Shown: positions 25,765-33,728 of the stretch, one piece after another
Position numbering within the stretch: the stretch's first letter is position 1
Layout: each line of letters starts with the position of its first letter
From: an uncultured Campylobacter sp.
GTDB taxonomy: Bacteria; Campylobacterota; Campylobacteria; Campylobacterales; Campylobacteraceae
NCBI RefSeq assembly: GCF_938017705.1
Contig: NZ_CALIIS010000132.1
Location: forward strand, 1-34,090
Reading direction: 5' to 3'
DNA: 34,090 bases
Position numbers and translations under genes: made by a program
The notes under the pieces: model-generated
Database searches by the model: none
The model's input: the letters and a program-made list of their open reading frames with translations, nothing else
Told to the model about the DNA's origin: nothing

Positions 25765-26871
25765 TTACATCCTAATCTTATAGGTCTTGTAGTTATCCTT
25801 CATCCTAAACGTCAGCAAATTTTGTAAAATTCCAAAGAGGATCATAAAGGTGATGAAGCTACTGCCGCCGTAGCTGAAAAACGGCAGCGGCACGCCCACG
25901 ACGGGCGCGAAACCCACTACCATCGAGATATTAACGCCCGTGTATATGAAAATGAGCGAGGCAAGCGCGCTCGTAAAGACCCGTATCAGATAATCGTTTT
26001 TGAAGTTGTAGTTCAGGCTCAGCAGATGCAGTATCAGCAGCGCATACAGTGCGATCAGCGCGGCAGCCCCCACGAAGCCGAAGCGCTCGATCGTATAAGC
26101 GAAAATAAAATCGCTCGTCGCAATCGGCAAGAATTTAAAGTGCGTCTGCGTCGCTTCATCCCTATCCTTGCCGTAGATGCCGCCATTTCCGATAGCGATG
26201 ATTGCCTGCTTGACCTGGTAATTGGGCTCCTCGCTGATGAAATCGGCGATGCGCTTTTTTTGATAATCGTGCATGTTTTCGTACAAAATCGGCGAGCTGG
26301 CCACAAAAACGATGATCAGCGTAAGCCAAATTTTTTTATCGACGCCGATGATGAAAAGGATCGCAAATCCGGTCAAAAAAAGTATCGCGGCGGTGCCTAG
26401 ATCGGGCTCTTTCGCAATCAAAACGAAAGGCAGAAGTATGTAGAAGCTAAGGCGCAAAAAATCCTTCAGCCCATAGCCGTTTTTCGGCGGCGGATTTTTG
26501 TGTATCAGATACATCAGCATCAGGATAAACGCGGGCTTCATCACCTCGCTGGGTTGCAGCGTAAAATGCACGAACGGAATCTCCAGCCAGCGCCTCGCTC
26601 CTAGCTTGCTAACGCCGAAAAAATCGACGCTGAGCAGCAATATGATGTTGGTCCAATAAAATATCGGGATCAGATATAAAAATTTGCGTATCGGAAAGAG
26701 AAAAAACAGCGTAAAAACGGCAAATCCGACGCCGAAATAAACGACCTGCTTCGATGAGAGCACGTCGTTTGCCTCGCTTATTAAAACGTATGAAAAAACC
26801 ACTATCGGCACGATCAAAAAAGGTTGAATGAAATCAAAATATGCTAAAATCTTTTTGTCAATTTTAAACAA
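25765..26871 (-). CDS. mrdB: Rod-shape SEDS glycosyltransferase MrdB/RodA
   Basis: Multi-span inner-membrane peptidoglycan polymerase that works with a class B penicillin-binding protein in side-wall growth. The 368 residues contain about ten helices, GARRWLEI (91-98), QPSEVMKP (106-113), KEPDLGTA (154-161), D254 in ATSDFIFAYTIERFG (the catalytic-type Asp of RodA) and GVPLPFFSYGGSS (326-338). The start is TTG 26871, supported by TAGGA seven bases upstream. It is the only minus-strand gene in the right half and is divergent from the pseudouridine synthase gene. RodA rather than FtsW is inferred from the C. jejuni neighbourhood. Confidence 0.92.
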   Translation of the reverse strand: MFKIDKKILAYFDFIQPFLIVPIVVFSYVLISEANDVLSSKQVVYFGVGFAVFTLFFLFPIRKFLYLIPIFYWTNIILLLSVDFFGVSKLGARRWLEIPFVHFTLQPSEVMKPAFILMLMYLIHKNPPPKNGYGLKDFLRLSFYILLPFVLIAKEPDLGTAAILFLTGFAILFIIGVDKKIWLTLIIVFVASSPILYENMHDYQKKRIADFISEEPNYQVKQAIIAIGNGGIYGKDRDEATQTHFKFLPIATSDFIFAYTIERFGFVGAAALIALYALLILHLLSLNYNFKNDYLIRVFTSALASLIFIYTGVNISMVVGFAPVVGVPLPFFSYGGSSFITFMILFGILQNLLTFRMKDNYKTYKIRM

Positions 26872-26923
26872 CGCTTAATCCTATTAAAATTTTGACGTAA
26901 GAATAGCCAAAAAAGGTATAAAT
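26872..26923. promoter_or_regulatory. Divergent mrdB/rlu promoter region and RBSs
   Basis: This 52-bp gap separates two genes that both start with TTG. It holds the TAGGA ribosome-binding site of mrdB (minus) and AAAGG (26912-26916) for the plus-strand gene. Any promoters must be packed here or extend into the coding ends. No clear -10 can be fixed. Confidence 0.4.
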
Positions 26924-28243
26924 TTGGATAATCTAATAGCACAATGCAGCGAAAGGCTCGACGTTTTTTTAAGCTCGCAGCTTGGAATTTCGCGCAATCA
27001 AATATCAAATTTAATCAAATCCGAAGCGGTCAGAGTGGACGGCGTCGTGCAAACTAAGCCCGGCTACAAGCTATCCGCGGGCGAGCTCGTGCACATCGAC
27101 TACCCCGCGCCTGCGCCGCAGCAAACAAGCGCGCAGCGGCTGGATTTCGACGTTGAAATTTTATACGAGGACGAGGATCTGCTCGTGGTAAATAAGCCCG
27201 CAGGCCTCACCGTCCACCCCGCCGCAAGCGTCAAAGAGCCCACGCTCGTGGACTGGCTCAAATCTCGCGGCTATCTGCTTTCCACACTCGGCGGCGAGCT
27301 TCGCGCGGGCATCGTGCATCGCCTGGATAAACTCACCAGCGGCGCCCTGCTCGTCGCCAAAAACAACGCCGCGCACGCCGCGCTTTCGGCGCAGCTAAGC
27401 GATAAGAGCATGGGGCGGATATACCTCGCGCTCATCGACCTGCCGCTGAAGCAGCCCTGCGTAATCGAGCGTCCGATCGCTCGCAACCCAGCAAACCGCT
27501 TAAAAATGGGGATCGTGCCCGGTGGACGCAACGCAAAGAGCGCGTTTTATGAAATTCTAAGCGGAGCGGAATTAACGGAGCTTCAAAACTCCGCCCAGAA
27601 GTGCGATGAAATTTTAAGTACGAGCGCGGGCGACGGTACGGCTGCGGGCAAGAGTGCGAGCACGGATGAAATTTTAAATAACCGCGCGGATAACGCGGAC
27701 GAAATTTCAAATAATTGCATGCGGAGCGCGGATAAAATTCCGATCCAAAGCGCAGATAAAATTCCAAGCAGCCGCGCGGATAGCGCAGATAAAATTTTAA
27801 CCGCCAAAATGAGTGCGGATCAAACCAGAGCCGCCCGTCTCGCCGAGAATAAATTTTTAAATTTTAAAAATCCCGCTCAAAACCAAATTCTGCCGCCGAT
27901 AAACCTAAAGAGCTTTAATCTCGTCGCGGCAAAGCTCTTCACGGGCCGCACGCATCAGATCCGCGTGCATTTAAGCTCGATAAATCGGCACATTTTGGGC
28001 GATCATTTATACGGATTTAAGAGCGAAAACGCTAAAATTAGCAGGATTTTGCTCCATGCCTATTTGCTCTATTTCATCCATCCGCGAAGCGGCAAAGAGG
28101 TGAAAATTTGCGCGGGCTTGCCGAGCGAATTTCTAAATTTTACGACAAATCAAAAGGTAAAGGATGAAATTTATGAAAAAATTTTACCGACTAACGTTGA
28201 GCGCTACTTTAGCGATACTAGCGGCTGGCTGCGCTACGTCTAG
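26924..28243 (+). CDS. RluA/RluD family 23S rRNA pseudouridine synthase, with insertion
   Basis: Converts uridines to pseudouridine in rRNA. The start is TTG 26924, with AAAGG seven bases before it. An S4 domain (about 9-60, starting ERLDVFLSSQLGISRNQIS) is followed by the synthase core: VNKPAGLTVHPA (89-100), GIVHRLDKLTSG (129-140) with catalytic D135, and TGRTHQIRVHL (340-350). Between AKSAFYEIL and FNLVAAKLF, residues 214-325 are an Ala/Asp/Ser/Asn tract with repeated SADKIP and DEIL units that the normal enzyme lacks. Flanking motifs are intact. The last 80 bp overlap the start of the FlpA-like gene, an unusually long overlap. RluD versus RluC specificity is not decided here. Confidence 0.9.
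   Translation: MDNLIAQCSERLDVFLSSQLGISRNQISNLIKSEAVRVDGVVQTKPGYKLSAGELVHIDYPAPAPQQTSAQRLDFDVEILYEDEDLLVVNKPAGLTVHPAASVKEPTLVDWLKSRGYLLSTLGGELRAGIVHRLDKLTSGALLVAKNNAAHAALSAQLSDKSMGRIYLALIDLPLKQPCVIERPIARNPANRLKMGIVPGGRNAKSAFYEILSGAELTELQNSAQKCDEILSTSAGDGTAAGKSASTDEILNNRADNADEISNNCMRSADKIPIQSADKIPSSRADSADKILTAKMSADQTRAARLAENKFLNFKNPAQNQILPPINLKSFNLVAAKLFTGRTHQIRVHLSSINRHILGDHLYGFKSENAKISRILLHAYLLYFIHPRSGKEVKICAGLPSEFLNFTTNQKVKDEIYEKILPTNVERYFSDTSGWLRYV
27563..27898 (+). repeat. RAATTY-rich repeat tract inside the pseudouridine synthase
   Basis: About 336 bp; units GCGGATAAAATTCC (ADKIP) and GATGAAATTTTAA (DEIL) recur at multiples of three. About nine RAATTY words by eye. Frame is kept on both sides. 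Confidence 0.75.
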
Positions 28244-28838
28244 CGCGCCTAGCGCAAGCGACGAGAGCCTGCCGCGCGTAGAAGGCATTAGGACGATTAC
28301 AAGCGACGATGAGATCGGGCTTGAGTGGCCTAGATACGACGCAAATACCGCCGTGTTGGGCTTTGTCGTTTACCGAGCGCCTGCAAGCGGCGGCGAAGCC
28401 AAAAAGATCGCCACCATCGCAGATCCATACTCCACTCACTACGTAGATACGAGGCTGCAGCCGGGCACTTCGTATAAATACACCGTGCGCACATACGGCG
28501 CCAAGGGCGTTTCAGCTCCTTCTCCGGTCACTATCGCAAGCACTGCGAAAATGCTAGAGTCCGTGCCGTTTGCGCAGGCGATCTACGGGCTTCCGGGCCG
28601 CGTTAAGATCATCTGGCGCCCGCATCCGGATCTTCGCGTAAGCTCCTATCTCATCGAGCGCCGCCCTAAAGGAGGCGAGTCATGGAGCACGATTAAAGAG
28701 GTTCGCGGCAGACTTAGTGCTGAATATATCGACAATATCGATTATGGCGAAGGATATGAATACCGCATCACCGTCAAAACCGAAAACGGAGAGCTGTCAA
28801 AGCCTAGTGCAGTCATTGCCGCAGCGCAGGCAGAATAA
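28164..28838 (+). CDS. FlpA-like fibronectin type III lipoprotein
   Basis: Outer-membrane lipoprotein of 224 residues related to C. jejuni FlpA (Cj1279c), an adhesin for host fibronectin. Signal peptide and lipobox LAAGC (C23) are followed by two fibronectin type III repeats: about 35-128 (GIRTITSDDEIGLEWPRYD ... GTSYKYTVRTYG) and about 133-220 (GRVKIIWRPHPDLRVSSYL ... GYEYRITVKTENG). WRPHPDLRV at 151-159 nearly matches the WRPHPDFRV motif I recall as the fibronectin-binding site of FlpA. FlpA is about 410 residues with three repeats; this protein is about half that. AAAGG precedes ATG 28164; ATG 28173 is an alternative. It lies in the rlu-trmB context typical of flpA. Confidence 0.85.
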   Translation: MKFMKKFYRLTLSATLAILAAGCATSSAPSASDESLPRVEGIRTITSDDEIGLEWPRYDANTAVLGFVVYRAPASGGEAKKIATIADPYSTHYVDTRLQPGTSYKYTVRTYGAKGVSAPSPVTIASTAKMLESVPFAQAIYGLPGRVKIIWRPHPDLRVSSYLIERRPKGGESWSTIKEVRGRLSAEYIDNIDYGEGYEYRITVKTENGELSKPSAVIAAAQAE

Positions 28839-28841
28839 AGT

Positions 28842-30866
28842 TTGCCGAATTTCATAACCCAAAGCGTGAGCCTGCCACCGCTGCCGATTAAGCTCGGCGA
28901 GACCGAATTTCTAGAATCGGCACGCGGTAGAAACCTGACGCTCGTGCGAACCAGAAGCTTTGATAGCGAGTTTTTTATCATCGTTAAACCCGGCAGCGGA
29001 AAAGTGATAGTAAAGGGCGAAAAGATCACCAAGCCCGCTAAGATCGCTCATCTGCAGCGAGCGCTCGAAATTTTTAAAGAGCGCTTCTGCGGGCCGATCA
29101 TCTCGCAGGCGTTTGCTTACAAAGACAGCTCGCTTACCGAAAAAACGCCGCTAATTTTGGACGAGAATGAAATTTTATCCCTCGTAAAAAGCTCTAAATT
29201 TAATAAAATTTTTATCGAGATCGGCTTCGGCTCGGGCAGACACCTGCTTCATCAAGCGCGCTCAAATCAAGACGCGCTGCTAATCGGCATCGAAATTTAC
29301 AAGCCCGCGATCGAACAGGTCGCAAAGCTAGCGATCCGCGAGGGGCTGCAAAACATTGCGCTGATTGCCACTGACGCGCGGGTTTTGCTGAGCCTGCTTC
29401 CCGCGGGCTGCCTGCAGCGCGTATTTTTGCACTTCCCAGTACCGTGGGACGACGCGCCGCACCGCCGCGTCATAAGCGACGAGTTCGCCTCGCAGATCGC
29501 GCGCACGCTCGGGCGCAGTGGTCGCTTCGAGCTTCGCACCGACAGCGAGGAGTACTTCCTCTACGCGATGCAAAAGCTCTCGCCCTACGTGCAGCGCAAA
29601 GCGGGCGAAATTTCGCACTTCAAAAACCGCGACGCCGCCGTAGCGAGTAAATACGAGGATAGATGGCGTAAAATGGATAAAAATATCTACGATCTGATCT
29701 ACGAGAACAAAACCGCGGGCCGGGACGAGCCACAACGGTTTGAGATGGAATTTTTAAAATTTGACGCAGCGGCAATTGCGCGAAATTTTAAAAATTTCAC
29801 CTTCAAAGGCGAGGATTTTTTCGTACATTTTGAGGAAATTTTTTACTTTGACGTGCAAAAAAGCTTAGGCGCGGGCGGAGCTTGCGCGGCGGGCGGCGTA
29901 AATTTAAGCGGCGCGGGCGAAGCTATAAACGGCGAAGCTATAAATTTAGACGCGGCGCGCGGCAAAAATTTAACCGAGCGCGCGAGCATGGGTGAAATTT
30001 CGTCAGACTGCAGCAAAATTTCAGCTACGACAGCGGGCGATAAAATTTCAACTTGCACGAACACTACACAAATTCTAAAAAAAGCGAGCGCCGCGCCAAA
30101 TACAAATTGCACAAATGAAACCAGCGCAAAAGAGAGTGCAAATTTAAATCAAAATTGCTCGGGCTCAAACGACGTAAATTTAACGGGCGACGTTCCCATC
30201 GCAATAAGCACTAAATTTAGCCGCACTGCCCCTGGCGAAAAACGCGCTTTAGCCTGCGAGCAGATCGCGACAAGCAGCGCGCCAAATGCTAGCGGCACGG
30301 AGGGTGCGCTTGCAGCTATCGACGCGACAGGCGCAAGCACTACACCCGCAGCGATCGGCACAATAGATGCAAGCAATGTGCCGAATTTGGATGGCTCATT
30401 CGCGGCTACCCGTACAGCAAAAGCAAGCGCCGCATCAAATGCAACCCACACAGACGAAGCAAACGCGGCACTAAACACAAGCGCCACACCTTGCAACAAG
30501 GGGCCGCAAGCAGAATTACAAAATAAGTCAAACCCTATCAAGTCGCAAATCGGTCACCGAAGCGAGCTAAGCCATGACGAGCTACAAGCCGAACGCCAAG
30601 GCAAATTAAATCGTGCCGAGCAGCAATGGCAAGGCAAACCAAGCCGCGTTAAGTCGCAAGACGAACGGCAAAGCAAGCCGTGCGCTGCCGAGCCGCAAGA
30701 TGTGCTAATCCTGCTTTCGCTCGGTGCATTCGACTTTCCGCAGCAGTGTTTCATCCGCGCAAACGCAAGCGGCACGCGCTACTTCATCCGCCGCCCGCTT
30801 CCTACGCGCGAAAACCACGCGGCACATCAAAAAATTTCGGAGATATTTTCACAATGGCAGAGATAA
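28842..30866 (+). CDS. trmB: tRNA (guanine-46-N7)-methyltransferase TrmB, with very large insertion
   Basis: SAM-dependent enzyme forming m7G46 in tRNA. The start is TTG 28842; MPNF is also how the C. jejuni protein begins. A Campylobacter-type N-terminal extension (1-115) precedes the Rossmann core with IFIEIGFGSGRHLLHQA (123-139), RVFLHFPVPWDDAPHRR (193-209) and FELRTDSEEYFLYA (229-242). At residue about 341 an insertion of about 279 residues interrupts the C-terminal domain, which resumes at VLILLSLGAFDFPQQ (621-635) and ends at 674. The C. jejuni protein is about 390 residues, which is what remains here after removing the insert. The catalytic part is complete. It overlaps ftsE by 13 bp. 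Confidence 0.92.
   Translation: MPNFITQSVSLPPLPIKLGETEFLESARGRNLTLVRTRSFDSEFFIIVKPGSGKVIVKGEKITKPAKIAHLQRALEIFKERFCGPIISQAFAYKDSSLTEKTPLILDENEILSLVKSSKFNKIFIEIGFGSGRHLLHQARSNQDALLIGIEIYKPAIEQVAKLAIREGLQNIALIATDARVLLSLLPAGCLQRVFLHFPVPWDDAPHRRVISDEFASQIARTLGRSGRFELRTDSEEYFLYAMQKLSPYVQRKAGEISHFKNRDAAVASKYEDRWRKMDKNIYDLIYENKTAGRDEPQRFEMEFLKFDAAAIARNFKNFTFKGEDFFVHFEEIFYFDVQKSLGAGGACAAGGVNLSGAGEAINGEAINLDAARGKNLTERASMGEISSDCSKISATTAGDKISTCTNTTQILKKASAAPNTNCTNETSAKESANLNQNCSGSNDVNLTGDVPIAISTKFSRTAPGEKRALACEQIATSSAPNASGTEGALAAIDATGASTTPAAIGTIDASNVPNLDGSFAATRTAKASAASNATHTDEANAALNTSATPCNKGPQAELQNKSNPIKSQIGHRSELSHDELQAERQGKLNRAEQQWQGKPSRVKSQDERQSKPCAAEPQDVLILLSLGAFDFPQQCFIRANASGTRYFIRRPLPTRENHAAHQKISEIFSQWQR
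29862..30698 (+). repeat. Three-part low-complexity insertion inside trmB
   Basis: About 837 bp in frame. Its first part (to about 30230) holds roughly ten RAATTY words and encodes Gly/Ala/Asn/Ile/Ser residues. The middle (to about 30490) is Ala/Thr/Ser-rich with almost no such words. The last (to 30698) encodes a Gln/Lys/Arg/Ser-rich tract with repeated CAAGGCAAA. The changes in composition suggest several separate expansions. Confidence 0.75.
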
Positions 30867-31543
30867 CGGACGATTACAACATCATCACCGCAGCGGGCCT
30901 CACGCTAGGCTACGAAAAGGCGGGCGCGGTCATCCAAGACGCGAGTTTCGGCATCGGCGCGAAGGATTTCGTCATCATCACGGGCAAGAGCGGCAGCGGA
31001 AAATCTACGCTGCTTAAGTCCTTCTACGGCGGTATCGACATCATCGGCGGCGAGCTGAACGTCTGCCTGTGCGATCTAAAGGGCATCACAAACTCCGATC
31101 TACGCACCCTGCGCCAGCGCATCGGCATTATCTTTCAAAACTACCGCCTGATCAACGAATGGACGATCGAGCGCAATATAATGCTTCCGTTAATGATAAT
31201 GGGCTACAATCAGCAGGTCTGCCAAGACCAAGCCAAAAAGCTACTGCGCCACGTCGAGCTCGGACATAAGATGGGTAAGTATCCGCTCGAGCTTAGCGGC
31301 GGCGAGCAGCAGCGCGTGGCTTTGGCGCGCGCGATGGCGCATAATCCGCGCCTGCTGCTGTGCGACGAGCCAACGGGAAATTTGGACGACTACTCCAGCG
31401 CCATTATTTGGAATTTGCTGCGCTCGGCGTGCGAGTCGTGGAACGCCTGCGTCGTCATCGTGACGCATAAAATGCCCGCTACGCTGCGTTTTAGGCACCG
31501 ACATTTTGAGATTAAGGACGCTAAAGTAAATGAAATCGATTAA
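30854..31543 (+). CDS. ftsE: Cell-division ATP-binding protein FtsE
   Basis: ABC-type ATPase that with FtsX controls septal peptidoglycan hydrolysis. From ATG 30854 the protein is 229 residues, the normal FtsE length; the frame extends further upstream only inside trmB. Walker A GKSGSGKS (44-51), Q-loop GIIFQNYRLI (91-100), signature ELSGGEQQRVALARA (146-160), Walker B LLLCDEPTGNLDD (167-179) and H205 are all present. GGAG lies about eleven bases upstream; coupling to trmB probably matters more. It overlaps ftsX by 14 bp. Confidence 0.95.
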   Translation: MAEITDDYNIITAAGLTLGYEKAGAVIQDASFGIGAKDFVIITGKSGSGKSTLLKSFYGGIDIIGGELNVCLCDLKGITNSDLRTLRQRIGIIFQNYRLINEWTIERNIMLPLMIMGYNQQVCQDQAKKLLRHVELGHKMGKYPLELSGGEQQRVALARAMAHNPRLLLCDEPTGNLDDYSSAIIWNLLRSACESWNACVVIVTHKMPATLRFRHRHFEIKDAKVNEID

Positions 31544-32345
31544 AACCCATTTCGGCGTGATCTTTTCGCTCGTCGCGCTGCTTTTTTCAGTGCAGTTTGG
31601 AATTTTTATGAGTAACCTAACCAAAAGCTACGAGCGCTCGATCCAAAACGAATACAACATCGTGCTAGTCTCCAAAACTCCGCTCAGCTTGCAAGACGCG
31701 CAAAAAGCGGTGCCTAAAATCAGCTCGATTAGCGAAATTTCCACAGCGGGCATCACCGAGCGACTGAAGGGTAAAATTTCACAAAACGCCTTTGCCGAGC
31801 TTAGTAAAAATTTGCCTAAATTTTATAGCATCAAGCTCGAAAGCTTCCCTGACGCCGCGCAGCTTGCCAAGATCGAGCAGGATCTAAAATCCATAGGCTC
31901 GCTCACGCGGGTTGAAATTTTTAAAAAGGCCCACGATGAAATTTTTAAAATTTTACTGCTTATCAAAAGCCTCGTTTACGGCTTTGCGTTTCTCATCGTG
32001 CTTTTAGGCGTGATGTTAATTCACCGCCAGATGCGTATCTGGGTTTACGAACACAAAGAGCGCATCGAGATCATGGAGCTTTTCGGCGCGTCGTTTCTGA
32101 TAAAAAGCGGCAAACTCTACCGAATGGCGATAATAGACTCCTTCATCGCCACGCTGATCGTGACCTGCTTCTACATTGCGCTTCCAGGCTGGGAGGTGTT
32201 TTCGACCACGCTTAAGGACATCGGCGATCTACGCACCGCAATAGTGCTGCCTTACGACGCGCTGATCCTTTTGGGCGCTGCCTTGGCGCTATCTATCATC
32301 GCGGTAAGTTTTGTGATGCTGCAAATCGGAAATAAACGAGCATGA
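31530..32345 (+). CDS. ftsX: Cell-division membrane protein FtsX
   Basis: Inner-membrane partner of FtsE, 271 residues. One helix (about 8-28), an extracytoplasmic domain of about 110 residues, then three helices including SLVYGFAFLIVLLGVMLIH and the C-terminal ALILLGAALALSIIAVSFVM. The block MRIWVYEHKERIEIMELFGA matches the conserved cytoplasmic loop of FtsX. The extracytoplasmic loop should contact EnvC, encoded next with an ATGA overlap. Confidence 0.93.
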   Translation: MKSIKTHFGVIFSLVALLFSVQFGIFMSNLTKSYERSIQNEYNIVLVSKTPLSLQDAQKAVPKISSISEISTAGITERLKGKISQNAFAELSKNLPKFYSIKLESFPDAAQLAKIEQDLKSIGSLTRVEIFKKAHDEIFKILLLIKSLVYGFAFLIVLLGVMLIHRQMRIWVYEHKERIEIMELFGASFLIKSGKLYRMAIIDSFIATLIVTCFYIALPGWEVFSTTLKDIGDLRTAIVLPYDALILLGAALALSIIAVSFVMLQIGNKRA

Positions 32346-33724
32346 AAAGGGCTTTTTTAGCGCCGCTTCTTGCGCTAGGGCTTGCCGCGGCTCTTACTTA
32401 TACCGCGCCCGCAAAGCAGCAGAGTACGAAAGACAAGATCGCCAAAGCTGGTCAAGAGCTCAAAAGCTCGCAAAAGGAGGGGATGCAGCTCTCGCAAAAG
32501 ATCGACGAGATTGCAGGCCAAATCGTAAAGGAGCAGGAGGGCTTTAAAAAGCGCGAGGGCGAGATCAAACAGCTAAGCGAAACGATCGAAGGCCTAAAGG
32601 ATCAATACGCCGCCGAAGCACAGGAGCTTGAAAAGCTCAATAGCCAAAACGCCACGCTTCTTAGCGTGCAAAACGAACTGGAAAGCAAGATCATAAGCGT
32701 GATCTCGCAAGAGCTATCGTTTGATCTCATCACCGACGTAAATTCCACAACCACGCCCGATTCTATCGTAGCTAGCGAAATTTTAGAAGGGCTCGGCGTC
32801 GTTATGAACGACGAACTGAAGGGGTTAATCAAAGACTACGAAAATAATCAAAATTTTATCAACGAGCAGAATAAAAAGATCAAATCGATCCAGGCAAGCA
32901 TGGCGGGCTATGACAAGAAAAAAACCGATCTCGACGCCAAGCAAACCACCCAAAAAGAAAAGCTCGCGCAGATGAAAAAGGACAAAGAGGACTATATCGC
33001 GAGGCTGGAGAAAATAAACGACGAGCAAGACGCCATATCTAAGACCCTACAGGAGCTTAAGATCATCGACGACGCCGAGGAAAAAGCCAAAGCGCAGAAG
33101 GAGGAAGCGGCGCGCCAAGCAAAGCTTGAAGCGCAGAAGCAAAAGGAGCGCCAGGCGCGCGAAAAAGAGTACGCCAAAGCAAAGGCGGCTGCCAAAAAGG
33201 CAGGCAAGCCCGAGCCTGCGCCTCCTAGCGAGCCCGAGCCAGAAGTGAGCGAGCCCGCGGATGAGCGCGTAAGCAAGATCAACCAAAAAGTCAAGCAGTA
33301 CGGCTCTAGCTATCAGTCCTCGCGCGTCAAAAAATACGGCGGAGCTAAAACAGCAGCGCCTTTAAACGGCGCGTATTTGAAGCGAAAATTCGGCAATTAC
33401 AACGATCCGGTGTATAACATCAAGCTTTTCAATGAAAATATCGTGCTGGGATCAAACAGCGGCGACACACAGGTTAAAGCGGTACTGCCGGGCAAGGTGG
33501 TCTTTGCTAAAGAGACCGCCGTGCTCGATAAGGTCGTGATCCTAGAGCACAGCGGCGGCATCCACACGATCTACGCGCATCTAAATCAGATCCCGCCTAC
33601 CGTGCGCGTCGGCTCCAACGTCAAAAAGGGCTACATCATCGGGCGCATCGGCTCGGATCTGACCTTTGAGGTGACGCAGCAGAACTACCACATCAACCCG
33701 CTCGATCTCATAAGTCTGAGGTGA
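32342..33724 (+). CDS. envC: EnvC-like murein hydrolase activator (degenerate M23)
   Basis: Periplasmic coiled-coil protein of 460 residues, made with FtsEX and expected to activate the AmiA amidase. A signal peptide (1-24) is followed by long coiled coils (about 28-125 and 160-285), a Pro/Glu linker (290-306) and a LytM-like domain (about 345-460). The zinc site is broken: no HxxxD in the first motif region (LFNENIVLG), H413 kept in YAHL, and the HxH motif replaced by LTFEV (440-444). This loss is typical of EnvC activators rather than active peptidases. Family and context make the role strong; the pairing with this AmiA is inference. Confidence 0.9.
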   Translation: MKRAFLAPLLALGLAAALTYTAPAKQQSTKDKIAKAGQELKSSQKEGMQLSQKIDEIAGQIVKEQEGFKKREGEIKQLSETIEGLKDQYAAEAQELEKLNSQNATLLSVQNELESKIISVISQELSFDLITDVNSTTTPDSIVASEILEGLGVVMNDELKGLIKDYENNQNFINEQNKKIKSIQASMAGYDKKKTDLDAKQTTQKEKLAQMKKDKEDYIARLEKINDEQDAISKTLQELKIIDDAEEKAKAQKEEAARQAKLEAQKQKERQAREKEYAKAKAAAKKAGKPEPAPPSEPEPEVSEPADERVSKINQKVKQYGSSYQSSRVKKYGGAKTAAPLNGAYLKRKFGNYNDPVYNIKLFNENIVLGSNSGDTQVKAVLPGKVVFAKETAVLDKVVILEHSGGIHTIYAHLNQIPPTVRVGSNVKKGYIIGRIGSDLTFEVTQQNYHINPLDLISLR

Positions 33725-33728
33725 AGCC

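Noticed and set aside
29328..29735. Antisense 135-codon frame opposite trmB
   Set aside because: It is a shadow of the conserved TrmB core, with no independent start signal or domain. The same applies to other antisense frames such as 6019-6474 and 30149-30541.
29862..30698. trmB as a pseudogene or a fusion of two genes
   Set aside because: The frame is open throughout and the C-terminal part resumes the normal TrmB domain, so an in-frame insertion explains it better.
30680..30853. 58-codon upstream extension of ftsE
   Set aside because: It lies within trmB in another frame and is Arg/Ala-rich noise. ATG 30854 gives the normal FtsE length and N-terminus.
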